Below, in pieces: positions 25,318 to 33,449 of a DNA stretch of 39,842 nt. A model generated the notes under the pieces. That model saw only the letters and a list, made by a program, of their open reading frames with translations, did no database searches and had not been told where the DNA came from. Source of the DNA: Glaciecola sp. (GTDB lineage: Bacteria; Pseudomonadota; Gammaproteobacteria; Enterobacterales; Alteromonadaceae). Numbering within the stretch: position 1 is the first letter of the stretch; every line of letters starts with the position of its first letter. The stretch is taken from NCBI GenBank assembly GCA_018623155.1, contig JAAZVZ010000019.1, positions 1-39,842 of the forward strand, written 5' to 3'. The translations under genes were made by a program, and so were the position numbers.

Positions 25318-26085
25318 TTAGACCTTCAACATTGCTAAATGTGCATGAATTAAGTGTTTTGAGGCTTCGTGCTGTGGATCCGCAAATAAAGTTTGTGTCG
25401 GCGAGTTTTCTACCACTTCTCCATTATGCATGACTAATGTGCGGTCTGAAATATGCCGTACAATCCCTAAATTATGTGAGATAAAGATAAACGCTAAGCC
25501 GAGTTCTGCTTGTAACTTTAATAACAAGTTTACGGTTTGAGAACGTACCGATGGATCCAGTGCCGCAAATGGCTCATCTGCAACCACAACTTTTGGATCC
25601 AGAATCAAAGCTCTTGCTAAGGCGACACGTTGTTGCTGACCATCGGATAACATATGTTTGTAAAAATAATAATGGTCTGGCATTAAGCCAACTAAACGCA
25701 AAGTATCACGTATTTTATCGAACCGTTCTGAAGGTGATAACGTGGTATTGAGCAGCAAGGGTTCCTCTAGCATCCGGCCTACTGATATGCCAGGATTCAA
25801 CGATTGAGAACTGTGACTGAACACCATCCTAACTGAGTTGGCACGATTGGTATTATCCAGTGGCTCACCATTTATTAACACCTCACCGGCACTCTTGGGA
25901 ACGGCTCCAGTGATCAGTTTACCAAGCAGTGATTTACCTGAGTTATTCGAGCCAATAATCGAAAAGGTTTCACCTTCATGCACATCAAAGTTGACTGGCC
26001 CAAGGTAAAAAATATCTTTTTTGTTCAAGGTATACCAAGCTGGGGCATTATCATAATACAGGTTACGAATACTTAATAAACTCAT
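25318..26085 (-). CDS. sapF: Peptide ABC transporter ATP-binding protein SapF
   Basis: One of the two ATPases of the Sap peptide importer. Walker A is GSNNSGKS (a variant but valid GxxxxGK[ST]), the signature is LSDGQQQR, Walker B is VVVADEP with the catalytic Glu, and the H-loop is FISHN. The 255-residue length fits SapF. It overlaps sapD by 4 bp and ends the pspF-sapABCDF run. In enterobacteria SapF and SapD are linked to resistance to cationic peptides and to potassium uptake through Trk. Confidence 0.9.
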   Translation of the reverse strand: MSLLSIRNLYYDNAPAWYTLNKKDIFYLGPVNFDVHEGETFSIIGSNNSGKSLLGKLITGAVPKSAGEVLINGEPLDNTNRANSVRMVFSHSSQSLNPGISVGRMLEEPLLLNTTLSPSERFDKIRDTLRLVGLMPDHYYFYKHMLSDGQQQRVALARALILDPKVVVADEPFAALDPSVRSQTVNLLLKLQAELGLAFIFISHNLGIVRHISDRTLVMHNGEVVENSPTQTLFADPQHEASKHLIHAHLAMLKV

Positions 26086-27113
26086 AAGTTCTCTCCCTCA
26101 TTGTTATCAACTGTATTTTCTTCAGCCTCAATATGCAGAGGGAAATGACATCGATATTGGCGCTTATGGATAGTGCGAGGGACTGGAGTATTCACACATG
26201 CCTTTTGTGCTCTAGGACAACGCGGTCCCAAGCGACATCCGATAGGTAGATGTTGTAAAGTCGGGATAGTTCCCTTTAACGCAGTAAGAGGGGATTTAGG
26301 ATGCAATTCAGGGCGAAAACTCGGAGCAGAATCCATAAGAGCTTTTGAATATGGGTGAAAAGGTTTACGTCTAACGCTTTCCAGTGGCCCATCTTCTACT
26401 GTCTGACCTGAATACAACACAGTGATTGAGTGTGCGATTGAGGAAATGGCCAACAAATCATGGCTAACAAATAAAATACTCAAATCACTGTTGTGATTAA
26501 GACTTTTGCACAGGCTCAATATTTGTCGTTTGGTAGATGTTTCCATCCCACGCGTGGGGTCATCAGCAATCAACAAGGTCGGCTGAGAGACCAATGCCAT
26601 GGCAATCATAAACTTTTGACAAACATCATCAGGTAGCTCGTGCACATAGCTGTTGAGACATTTTTTGACATCTTTGATGCCGACTCGAGTGAGTTGCGCC
26701 AAAGCGATTTGATTTTTTTCTGAGCGACGTTGCCACCACCAGCGCACATTGATAAGCTCATCAGGTATACTCTCGCGAAATTGTTCACCGAGTTTTACAG
26801 ATGGGTCTAGAGCCGCTTTTGGATCTTGAAATATGACTGCGATGTCGCGACGCATGATTTTTTGTCGCTCAGAGGTATTCATCTTTAACAGATTTTGACC
26901 TCGCCATGTTAGGCGGTCTGCAGTAATGATCCACTGAGGAGGTAAGGCCCCAGAGATAGCAAGAACGATTAGGCTTTTTCCAGAGCCTGATTCGCCGACG
27001 AGTGCTCGGATTTCTTTTTCACAAATCGATAAAGACACTTTATCGAGTGCTTTAACCAATACGCCATTGGATTCGATTTCGAGAGTGAGGTTGCGTATGT
27101 CTAATAAAATCAT
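26082..27113 (-). CDS. sapD: Peptide ABC transporter ATP-binding protein SapD
   Basis: The second Sap ATPase, in the oligopeptide/dipeptide (OppD/DppD) family. Walker A GESGSGKS (residues 40-47) and the Q-loop VIFQDPKAALDP are normal. The signature motif is degenerate (ELPDDVCQK, 159-167, in place of LSGGxxQR) and the Walker B end reads IADDPT, so Asp185 takes the place of the catalytic Glu. E. coli SapD, as recalled, also has a degenerate signature (ELTEGECQK) but keeps Glu. The C-terminal oligopeptide-transporter extension with GCRLGPRCPRAQKAC (iron-sulfur-like cysteine cluster of the family) is complete. Starts overlap with sapC by 1 bp. Confidence 0.92.
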   Translation of the reverse strand: MILLDIRNLTLEIESNGVLVKALDKVSLSICEKEIRALVGESGSGKSLIVLAISGALPPQWIITADRLTWRGQNLLKMNTSERQKIMRRDIAVIFQDPKAALDPSVKLGEQFRESIPDELINVRWWWQRRSEKNQIALAQLTRVGIKDVKKCLNSYVHELPDDVCQKFMIAMALVSQPTLLIADDPTRGMETSTKRQILSLCKSLNHNSDLSILFVSHDLLAISSIAHSITVLYSGQTVEDGPLESVRRKPFHPYSKALMDSAPSFRPELHPKSPLTALKGTIPTLQHLPIGCRLGPRCPRAQKACVNTPVPRTIHKRQYRCHFPLHIEAEENTVDNNEGENL

Positions 27114-28003
27114 CAGTGAGTCAACCTATTTCGAATAGCTGAACGCAAGCTGTCACCAACAACATTGACCGATAATACCAACAAAAATATACATAATCCC
27201 GGGAAAAGCACATTCCAAGGTGCAATATATGCGGTAGACAGTCCTTCACGAACCATGACGCCTAGTTCTGGTAAAAGGGTTTGCGCGCCCAGATTAAGAA
27301 AACCCAATGCAGATATATCTAAAATGGCAATAGACAATGCAAGTGTTGCTTGGACAATTATATGCTCAACTAAGTTAGGCAATATGTTGTAATAAAAAAT
27401 ATGCCAATGACTGGCTCCATCTAGGCGGGCAGTTGCAATGTAATTTTTGCTCATCTCGGTACGGACAACATCTCGCATAGCATGCACAAAGCGAGGTATC
27501 AAAGCCAACCCAATCGCCAGCATTGCATTAGATAAGCCCACCCCCAATATCGCGACAATGATGATCGCGATTAATAAGGTAGGGATTGCCATTAATACAT
27601 CTAAAATGTGATTTAAAATACTCGAACGTACGCCTTTGTTCATTCCCGCTAAGGTGCCTAAGGTCACACCAATTAACATAGCGCCAAGTACCAGAATAAC
27701 TGAAGCGCCAAAAGTCACCTGAATACCATATAAGATGCGTGATAACATGTCTCTACCCACCGAATCGGTGCCTAAAACATGCATGATAGTCCCGCTATTT
27801 TGCCATGAAGGAGGAAGTAACAACGATTGGAAGTTTTGCGCGTAAGGCTCGTAAGGCGTCAGCAAAGGTCCTAAAAGGCCAAGCAAAATAAAAATGTTGA
27901 GTAAAATCAGCCCAGACAGTGCGATATGGCTTTGTTTAAACTCGCGCCATGTTGCTCCCCAAGGGGTAGGGTATTGTTCGTCATTGTATAGTTTATTCGG
28001 CAT
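27113..28003 (-). CDS. sapC: Peptide ABC transporter permease SapC
   Basis: Inner-membrane permease of the Sap importer. The 296-residue protein has six likely membrane helices, the N-terminal permease (OppC-type) segment near LSGLILLNIFILLGLLGPLL, HVLGTDSVGRDMLSRILYGIQVTF, and the EAA-type loop YIATARLDGASHWHIFYYNILPN that contacts the ATPases. It overlaps sapB and sapD by 1 bp on either side. Confidence 0.92.
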   Translation of the reverse strand: MPNKLYNDEQYPTPWGATWREFKQSHIALSGLILLNIFILLGLLGPLLTPYEPYAQNFQSLLLPPSWQNSGTIMHVLGTDSVGRDMLSRILYGIQVTFGASVILVLGAMLIGVTLGTLAGMNKGVRSSILNHILDVLMAIPTLLIAIIIVAILGVGLSNAMLAIGLALIPRFVHAMRDVVRTEMSKNYIATARLDGASHWHIFYYNILPNLVEHIIVQATLALSIAILDISALGFLNLGAQTLLPELGVMVREGLSTAYIAPWNVLFPGLCIFLLVLSVNVVGDSLRSAIRNRLTH

Positions 28004-29016
28004 TAGGAAAATTGCTCCTGAGTCGGGTCAAACACTTTACTCAAACATTCGATCAATAAGGTTACCAATACAACCACAATAGATACCACTAGCATTCCTA
28101 TTCGGATAGCTGTGTAATCCCGTTCGTAAATAGCCTGAATCAACCAATCCCCCAATCCTGGCCATTCGGTAATGGTTTCGACAATCATGACATTAGTGAC
28201 CAGTGTTGATACTTGTACAGCAAGCAGAGGTAACACTGCCAACAAAGCGTTGCGCATGATGTGGCGCAAAAATATTTTCCAAAAAGGGATCCCTCGTGTC
28301 TGGGCAGCCGCGATATAATCTTTTTCTAATACATCCACAACCGCACGACGGGTCGTTCGCAAAAAAACAGCCGTCGCCAAAAATGCGACAGATAGTGTGG
28401 GCAAAATCATATGACGCAGTGCATCAACAAAGGCCTCCTGGCGATATGGATGGTCAGACATATAAATATCAAGCAGGATAAAACCTGAGTAATGTGGAAT
28501 ATCATACAATAAGCTCAAACGACCAGACATAGGTAACCAACCGAGTTGGAGAGATACAATCAAAATCAGCAGTAAGGATAACCAAAAAATCGGGAATGAC
28601 GACATCAACATACTGATGCTCATAAAGGTATAATCTGTTTTGCGATGATGCTTTAGGCCGCACCAAAAACCCAAAGGTATGCCGACAAACAAGGCGATAA
28701 TTGTTGCATAGGCGCTCAGCTCAATTGTGGCAGGTAATAATGTACTTACCTCATCAAACAAATCTAATCCACTAATCGTACTTATGCCCCACGAGCCATC
28801 TAATAAACTCTGAATATAAAACCAAAATGCCACAAGCCAACGCTCATCTGCCAAAGCTTGAGTATAGGGGGTTTCCGGTAATTGCTCTAGTGGCCTGCCT
28901 GTTAAATTAAAAATAGGGTCTCCGGGAAAGAAAAACGCTAGAACAAATGACAAACCCACTAAGATAAAAAGCGTGATAAAGAATAGATTAAAATATCGAC
29001 CTAATGTTCTTAACAT
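28003..29016 (-). CDS. sapB: Peptide ABC transporter permease SapB
   Basis: The other Sap permease, OppB/DppB type. The 337-residue protein has an N-terminal membrane helix, FFPGDPIFNLTGRP in the first periplasmic loop, the permease domain and the EAA loop DYIAAAQTRGIPFWKIFLRHIMRNALL. It starts two bases after sapA and overlaps sapC by one base (TAATG), giving translational coupling. Confidence 0.92.
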   Translation of the reverse strand: MLRTLGRYFNLFFITLFILVGLSFVLAFFFPGDPIFNLTGRPLEQLPETPYTQALADERWLVAFWFYIQSLLDGSWGISTISGLDLFDEVSTLLPATIELSAYATIIALFVGIPLGFWCGLKHHRKTDYTFMSISMLMSSFPIFWLSLLLILIVSLQLGWLPMSGRLSLLYDIPHYSGFILLDIYMSDHPYRQEAFVDALRHMILPTLSVAFLATAVFLRTTRRAVVDVLEKDYIAAAQTRGIPFWKIFLRHIMRNALLAVLPLLAVQVSTLVTNVMIVETITEWPGLGDWLIQAIYERDYTAIRIGMLVVSIVVVLVTLLIECLSKVFDPTQEQFS

Positions 29017-29018
29017 CT

Positions 29019-30644
29019 TTATTTATCCTTCACAGACGGTACTTTGTGCATCTCGCCGAAGCGCATCCCACCATAAGGATTAATCATCACACCGCGTAAG
29101 CCTTTGCGAAATACTTTGTAACGATTGGCATGAGCTATAGGGATGAGAGGAATTTGTTCTGCAATTAACAGATTGGCTTGCAAATATAATGCTTTTCGTT
29201 GATCGATATTGGTAGTCAAAAGCGCTTCTTGAATGATCTTGTCGTACTCTAGGTTACAAAACATTGCTCTATTGGTACCAGATTGAATCCCATCACAACT
29301 CAACAGAGGCCGATAAAAATTGTCAGGATCGCCATTGTCGGCTGACCAACCAATGAGGACGGAGTCATGCTCGCCACGATCAAGTCCTGCCCGAAAATTA
29401 TCCCACTCACTTGTCACAATATCGACAGTGATGCCAACTTCAGCCAAATATCCACGAATAAGCTCTGCCATTCGTATTGCATCAGGATTGTAAGAGCGAA
29501 CGACAGGCAAAGCCCATAACGACATTGAAAAACCATTGTGATAACCGGCTTGAGCAAGAAGCTCTCGCGCACGCACTGGGTTGTATTCTGTCTCTGGTGT
29601 ATCCACACTAAATGCCCAAGAGTTTGGTGGGATAAGTGAACGAGAGCGAGTAGCAGAATCAAAGTACACCGCGTTTATGATGGTGGTCTTATCAATTGCA
29701 GAGGCCAACGCTTCACGAACTAATACATTGTCAAAAGGTGCTTTACTCGTGTTAAATGCCCAAAAGCCAACATTCATTCCAGTCGCTTGGTCTAGGGAAA
29801 TGTCATCACGACCTTCTAAATAATTGATTTCTGCTTGGCTAGGATAAGCAATTGAATCGCATTCACCGGTCATTAATTTAGCTAATCTTAGTGAACTTTG
29901 AGGGGTAATATCAAAAATAAGAGGGCCACTATGTATAAGCTCTCCCCAATATTGAGTGTGAGGTATATAACGAATATATTGATTTTTTCGGTAATAACTC
30001 AGTTTGTATGGGCCAGTACCAATTGGGTAGTGATCAATACGTTCAGGTTCTCCACGTTGAATCAATGATTGTGCATACTCTGCCGATAAAATAACTGAAA
30101 AATCGGTAGCAAGATGGGTGATAAAGGATGCATCTGGTTGTCGCAAACGAATAGTAAACCGCAGGTGATTCACTTTTTCAATATGAGTAATGTTTTCGCG
30201 TAAGTTTAGGCTATCAAAATAAGGGTAACGTCCACCATTCACTTGATGATAAGGATGGCTTGGTTCGACCCAGCGCGCAAAACTAAATATCACATCGTCC
30301 ACATTGAGAGTACGTGTCGGAGTAAAATAATCAGTAGTATGGAATGTAATATTTGGTCTTAATTGAAACGAATAAGTCAGTCCATCTCGACTGACTCGCC
30401 ATGAACTGGCTAATCCTGGAAGGGGTTTTCCACTAGTTGGATCTATTTCGAGTAGGCGATCATAAAGTTGATGGGCACTGGCATCAACAGTTGTACTAGA
30501 TGTATCAAGTTGCGGATTAAAAGAAGAAGGACTGCTCTCGGAGCAATAAATGATCCCAGATTGAATGGTACTCGCACTCCGTTGTTCAGAGCAGCCAATG
30601 ATGGCAAATGTACATAGGATGAATGCGAAGCGCACATTGCGCAT
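29019..30644 (-). CDS. sapA: Peptide ABC transporter substrate-binding protein SapA, lipoprotein form
   Basis: SapA binds peptides (including antimicrobial peptides in enterobacteria) outside the inner membrane and delivers them to SapBC. The 541-residue protein is an extracellular solute-binding protein family 5 member: FNPQLDTSSTTVDASAHQLYDRLLEIDP, PIGTGPYKLSYYRKNQYI, GMNVGFWAFNTSKAPF and DNGDPDNFYRPLLSCDG are seen. The signal peptide ends in IIGC (Cys18), a lipobox, whereas E. coli SapA as recalled is a free periplasmic protein. It starts 3 bp after pspF. Confidence 0.92.
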   Translation of the reverse strand: MRNVRFAFILCTFAIIGCSEQRSASTIQSGIIYCSESSPSSFNPQLDTSSTTVDASAHQLYDRLLEIDPTSGKPLPGLASSWRVSRDGLTYSFQLRPNITFHTTDYFTPTRTLNVDDVIFSFARWVEPSHPYHQVNGGRYPYFDSLNLRENITHIEKVNHLRFTIRLRQPDASFITHLATDFSVILSAEYAQSLIQRGEPERIDHYPIGTGPYKLSYYRKNQYIRYIPHTQYWGELIHSGPLIFDITPQSSLRLAKLMTGECDSIAYPSQAEINYLEGRDDISLDQATGMNVGFWAFNTSKAPFDNVLVREALASAIDKTTIINAVYFDSATRSRSLIPPNSWAFSVDTPETEYNPVRARELLAQAGYHNGFSMSLWALPVVRSYNPDAIRMAELIRGYLAEVGITVDIVTSEWDNFRAGLDRGEHDSVLIGWSADNGDPDNFYRPLLSCDGIQSGTNRAMFCNLEYDKIIQEALLTTNIDQRKALYLQANLLIAEQIPLIPIAHANRYKVFRKGLRGVMINPYGGMRFGEMHKVPSVKDK

Positions 30645-30647
30645 AGG

Positions 30648-31733
30648 TTATTTTCCTTCCTCTAAGAGGTTGTATTTTTTCAAATACCCTCTGAGTTGGT
30701 GATACGTTAATTGTAATTTTTCAGCAGTGCGACGCTGGTTAAACTGACTATCCGCAAGCGCTTTTCGCAAAACCTGAATTTCAAATTCTTGACTGGCTTG
30801 CTTAAAATCCATCGGGAACTGCAATCTCAGTGCTGCATTGTCCTGTGCAATAGGCGGTGTTGTCAATACATCCTGTGCTGGTGCTGGTGCATTTGTAGAA
30901 GTCTGTGTCGAATGGTTGGTTTGTAATGCTTTTATTCTTTGTTGCGGGCGAAAGGCAGATTCAAATGGGTCTAATATGATTTCATGCACTGGGACGTACG
31001 GGTTATTGTTTCGATAAACAGCCCGTTCAACGACATTTTTGAGTTCACGGATATTACCTGGCCAATGATATTCGAGTAATGTTTGTTGGGCTTTTTGACT
31101 AAAACCAGAGAAGAGCTCTAATTCCATTTCACGAGTCATGTTAATGGCAAAATGTTCAGCTAATACTAAAATATCGTCAATGCGTTCCCGCAAAGGTGGA
31201 ATGGTAATCACATCAAATGCCAAGCGATCTAACAAATCCGCTCTAAATTCACCTTGTTCGGCTAAAACAGGAAGATCTTCATTGGTTGCAGCAATAAGGC
31301 GAACATCGACTTTGACGGTTTTGTTTCCGCCCACACGTTCAAATTCACCATATTCAACCACACGCAGTAACTTCTCTTGAATCATAGCCGAAGTGTTGGC
31401 GATTTCATCAAGAAATAGGGTGCCGTTATGTGCAATTTCAAAGCGACCTTCACGACGTTTGCTCGCACCGGTAAATGCTCCAGCTTCATAACCAAAAAGT
31501 TCACTTTCTAGAAGATTTTCGTTCAATGCCGCACAGTTGAGTTTTTGATAGTGTTGATCCCAACGCGTCGATAAATAATGTAAACGCGCTGCAATCAGCT
31601 CTTTACCGGTGCCGCGTTCACCAATGACTAAGACAGGTTTGTTTAACGGTGCGATTTGGGATATTTGTTCAAGCACTTCCAAAAATACATTTGCTTGGCC
31701 AATTAAATGGTCGTTTTGACGAGGGTGACGCAT
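30648..31733 (-). CDS. pspF: Phage shock protein operon transcriptional activator PspF
   Basis: PspF is the AAA+ enhancer-binding protein that activates sigma54 transcription of pspABC and is inhibited by PspA. The 361-residue protein has Walker A GERGTGKE (38-45), GAFTGA (85-90, sigma54 contact), GTLFLDEIA (Walker B) and a C-terminal Fis-type helix-turn-helix (FNQRRTAEKLQLTYHQLRGYLKKY). A Thr/Ala/Pro/Gln-rich linker (about 268-300) joins the domains. As in E. coli it lacks a receiver domain. It is divergent from pspA and is followed directly by sapA, suggesting that both are transcribed together. Confidence 0.94.
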   Translation of the reverse strand: MRHPRQNDHLIGQANVFLEVLEQISQIAPLNKPVLVIGERGTGKELIAARLHYLSTRWDQHYQKLNCAALNENLLESELFGYEAGAFTGASKRREGRFEIAHNGTLFLDEIANTSAMIQEKLLRVVEYGEFERVGGNKTVKVDVRLIAATNEDLPVLAEQGEFRADLLDRLAFDVITIPPLRERIDDILVLAEHFAINMTREMELELFSGFSQKAQQTLLEYHWPGNIRELKNVVERAVYRNNNPYVPVHEIILDPFESAFRPQQRIKALQTNHSTQTSTNAPAPAQDVLTTPPIAQDNAALRLQFPMDFKQASQEFEIQVLRKALADSQFNQRRTAEKLQLTYHQLRGYLKKYNLLEEGK

Positions 31734-31759
31734 AAATATCTCTAGAGTTTGGTCAATTA

Positions 31760-31774
31760 CACTAAATATTAGTG
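31760..31774. promoter_or_regulatory. Perfect inverted repeat, likely PspF enhancer site
   Basis: CACTAA-ATA-TTAGTG lies about 85 bp upstream of the pspA sigma54 promoter and 27 bp before the pspF start. This is where upstream activating sequences for PspF are expected. Its identity is inferred from position and symmetry. Confidence 0.5.
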
Positions 31775-31858
31775 CTTTTTTAAATAGTGTGCCAGTGTCA
31801 TAAATGAATTAATTTGTAAAAACATATGTATTTCAATAATTTAAAGTGTTTTTTTAAG

Positions 31859-31875
31859 TTGGCACAATACTTGGT
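31859..31875 (+). promoter_or_regulatory. Sigma54 promoter of pspABC
   Basis: TTGGCAC-AATAC-TTGGT resembles the -24/-12 consensus TGGCAC-N5-TTGCA; the -12 element has GG in place of GC. It lies about 70 bp before pspA, as in E. coli, between divergent pspF and pspA. Confidence 0.65.
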
Positions 31876-31944
31876 TGTAATACTATGCACAATGAATAAT
31901 GCGCTGGGTAACGGACCGAGCGAGATGATATTGAGGAGCCATTC

Positions 31945-32604
31945 ATGAGCATTTTTTCACGTTTTACCGATATTATTAATTCAAACCTAAACGCGTTACT
32001 AGATAAGGCTGAAGATCCAGAGAAAATGGTGCGTCTAATTATCCAGGAAATGGAGGACACCTTAGTTGAAGTTCGTAGTTCATCGGCAAAGACCATTGCA
32101 AATAAAAAAGACATTGCGATGCAAATGGACAAATTGCAAGCCCAAGCTACAGATTGGGAAGCTAAGGCTGAATTGGCCATTGCCAAAGAACGAGATGATT
32201 TGGCAAAGGCGGCTTTACAAGAAAAAGCGAAATGTGTTGACGCCGTCAGCATGCTTGAAAGTGAGCTACAATTAGTGGATGAACAACTTACAAAGCTACA
32301 AGTGGAAACTGGACAGTTACAAGAAAAGCTTGCGGACGCAAAAGCGCGTCAAAAAGCGATAATTATGCGTCAAAATACGGCAAGTTCACGTCTTGATGTG
32401 CGCAAGACACTCGATAGCAGTAAGATCGATGATGCGATGCATCGCTTTGAACGCTACGAAAGCAAAATCAATGATTTAGAAGCGCAAGTTGAAGCTTATG
32501 ATTTAGGTAAAAAGACCTTAAATGATGAATTTGCCGAACTCGCTGCCGATGACAAAATCAATGATGAACTTGAAGCATTGAAGAAAAAAATACAGAACAA
32601 GTAA
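31945..32604 (+). CDS. pspA: Phage shock protein A
   Basis: PspA is a peripheral inner-membrane, ESCRT-III-related protein that binds damaged membrane and, when free, inhibits PspF. The 219-residue protein is almost all coiled coil with the family N-terminus SIFSRFTDIINSNLNALLDKAEDPEKMVRLIIQEMEDTLVEVRS and the conserved RFERYESKINDLEAQVEAYDLG. GAGGAG precedes the ATG. It is the first gene of pspABC and diverges from pspF, behind a sigma54 promoter. Confidence 0.96.
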   Translation: MSIFSRFTDIINSNLNALLDKAEDPEKMVRLIIQEMEDTLVEVRSSSAKTIANKKDIAMQMDKLQAQATDWEAKAELAIAKERDDLAKAALQEKAKCVDAVSMLESELQLVDEQLTKLQVETGQLQEKLADAKARQKAIIMRQNTASSRLDVRKTLDSSKIDDAMHRFERYESKINDLEAQVEAYDLGKKTLNDEFAELAADDKINDELEALKKKIQNK

Positions 32605-32641
32605 TCTGTATTAACGAACACTAAAATTTACCAGGAGACCT

Positions 32642-32884
32642 TTGATGGAAGAGTTTGCTATTATCGCTATTGGCGTACCCATGATTTTATTTATGTTATT
32701 TGTCGCGCCGACTTGGTTGATCCTTCATTACCGAAGTAAACGACAGCTCGGCAAAGGGTTATCGGAAAACGACGTTAAGGATCTGCAGATACTCGCAGAT
32801 CGCGCTGAGCAAATGTCAGAACGAATTAAAACACTCGAATCCATTTTGGATACTGAGCACCCGCAATGGAGGGAAAAAGTATGA
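32642..32884 (+). CDS. pspB: Phage shock protein B
   Basis: PspB is a small inner-membrane protein that works with PspC to sense envelope stress and pull PspA from PspF. The 80-residue protein has one N-terminal membrane helix (about residues 4-27) and a cytoplasmic helical tail with LSENDVKDLQILADRAEQMSERIKTLESILD, the family pattern. AGGAG precedes the ATG and the stop overlaps the pspC ATG (ATGA). Confidence 0.93.
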   Translation: MMEEFAIIAIGVPMILFMLFVAPTWLILHYRSKRQLGKGLSENDVKDLQILADRAEQMSERIKTLESILDTEHPQWREKV

Positions 32885-33312
32885 TCAAGCGTGAATTATA
32901 TCGCAACGCCAAAAATAAGCGCATTGCAGGGGTTTGTTCTGGAGTTGCCGATTACTTTGGAATGGAAACCTGGTTAGTTCGAATACTCACAGTAACCGCA
33001 TTCTTTCTGATGGCTGGTCCATTTATGTTCGTCGCATACATTGTTGCTTGGTTTATTATGGATGAGCGTCCTGAGCACATGAAAGTAGACACTGAAAATG
33101 TCATTGATATAGAGGGTAAACCGAGTTGGTCTAAAGCAGGTGGTTCGCGAGTAGAGATCAAGCAAAAAGTGTGGCAAGCCGGGCAACCTCCACAAAAAGC
33201 TTTAGCGGAAGTGCAAGGAATTTTTGCGGATACTGAACGTCGTTTGAGAGATATTGAAACTTATGTCACCAGCCCCACGTTTAAGCTAGACCGAGAAATA
33301 GGTAAATTATAA
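32881..33312 (+). CDS. pspC: Phage shock protein C
   Basis: PspC is the inner-membrane partner of PspB in sensing envelope stress. It has the PspC domain REL-YRNAKNKRIAGVCSGVADYFGMETWLVRI followed by one membrane helix (about residues 36-60) and a hydrophilic C-terminus with a short helix. The frame is open from 32866, but ATG 32881 is preferred: GGAGG at 32868-32872 is eight bases upstream, and it forms the usual ATGA overlap with pspB. That gives 143 residues. Confidence 0.93.
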   Translation: MIKRELYRNAKNKRIAGVCSGVADYFGMETWLVRILTVTAFFLMAGPFMFVAYIVAWFIMDERPEHMKVDTENVIDIEGKPSWSKAGGSRVEIKQKVWQAGQPPQKALAEVQGIFADTERRLRDIETYVTSPTFKLDREIGKL

Positions 33313-33401
33313 TCAAAAATTAAAGAGTCAAAAGCTCTAACATCGCTCTTATAAGGTAAGTTTAAGCAGCCTGATTGGAGCTTTCTAAAGTGAACTTTGT
33401 C

Positions 33402-33429
33402 TTGTACATATGCGTAAATATTATATAAC
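33402..33429 (+). promoter_or_regulatory. Possible sigma70 promoter of tyrR
   Basis: TTGTAC (33402-33407) and TATAAC (33424-33429) are 16 bp apart, 20 bp before the tyrR ATG. A TyrR box (TGTAAA-N6-TTTACA) was looked for; only a poor half-match overlaps this promoter. Confidence 0.45.
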
Positions 33430-33449
33430 TTGTATTATGGCAACAGGAC

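Noticed and set aside
33402-33421. TyrR box overlapping the tyrR promoter
   Set aside because: TGTACA-N6-TAAATA matches only the left half of TGTAAA-N6-TTTACA.
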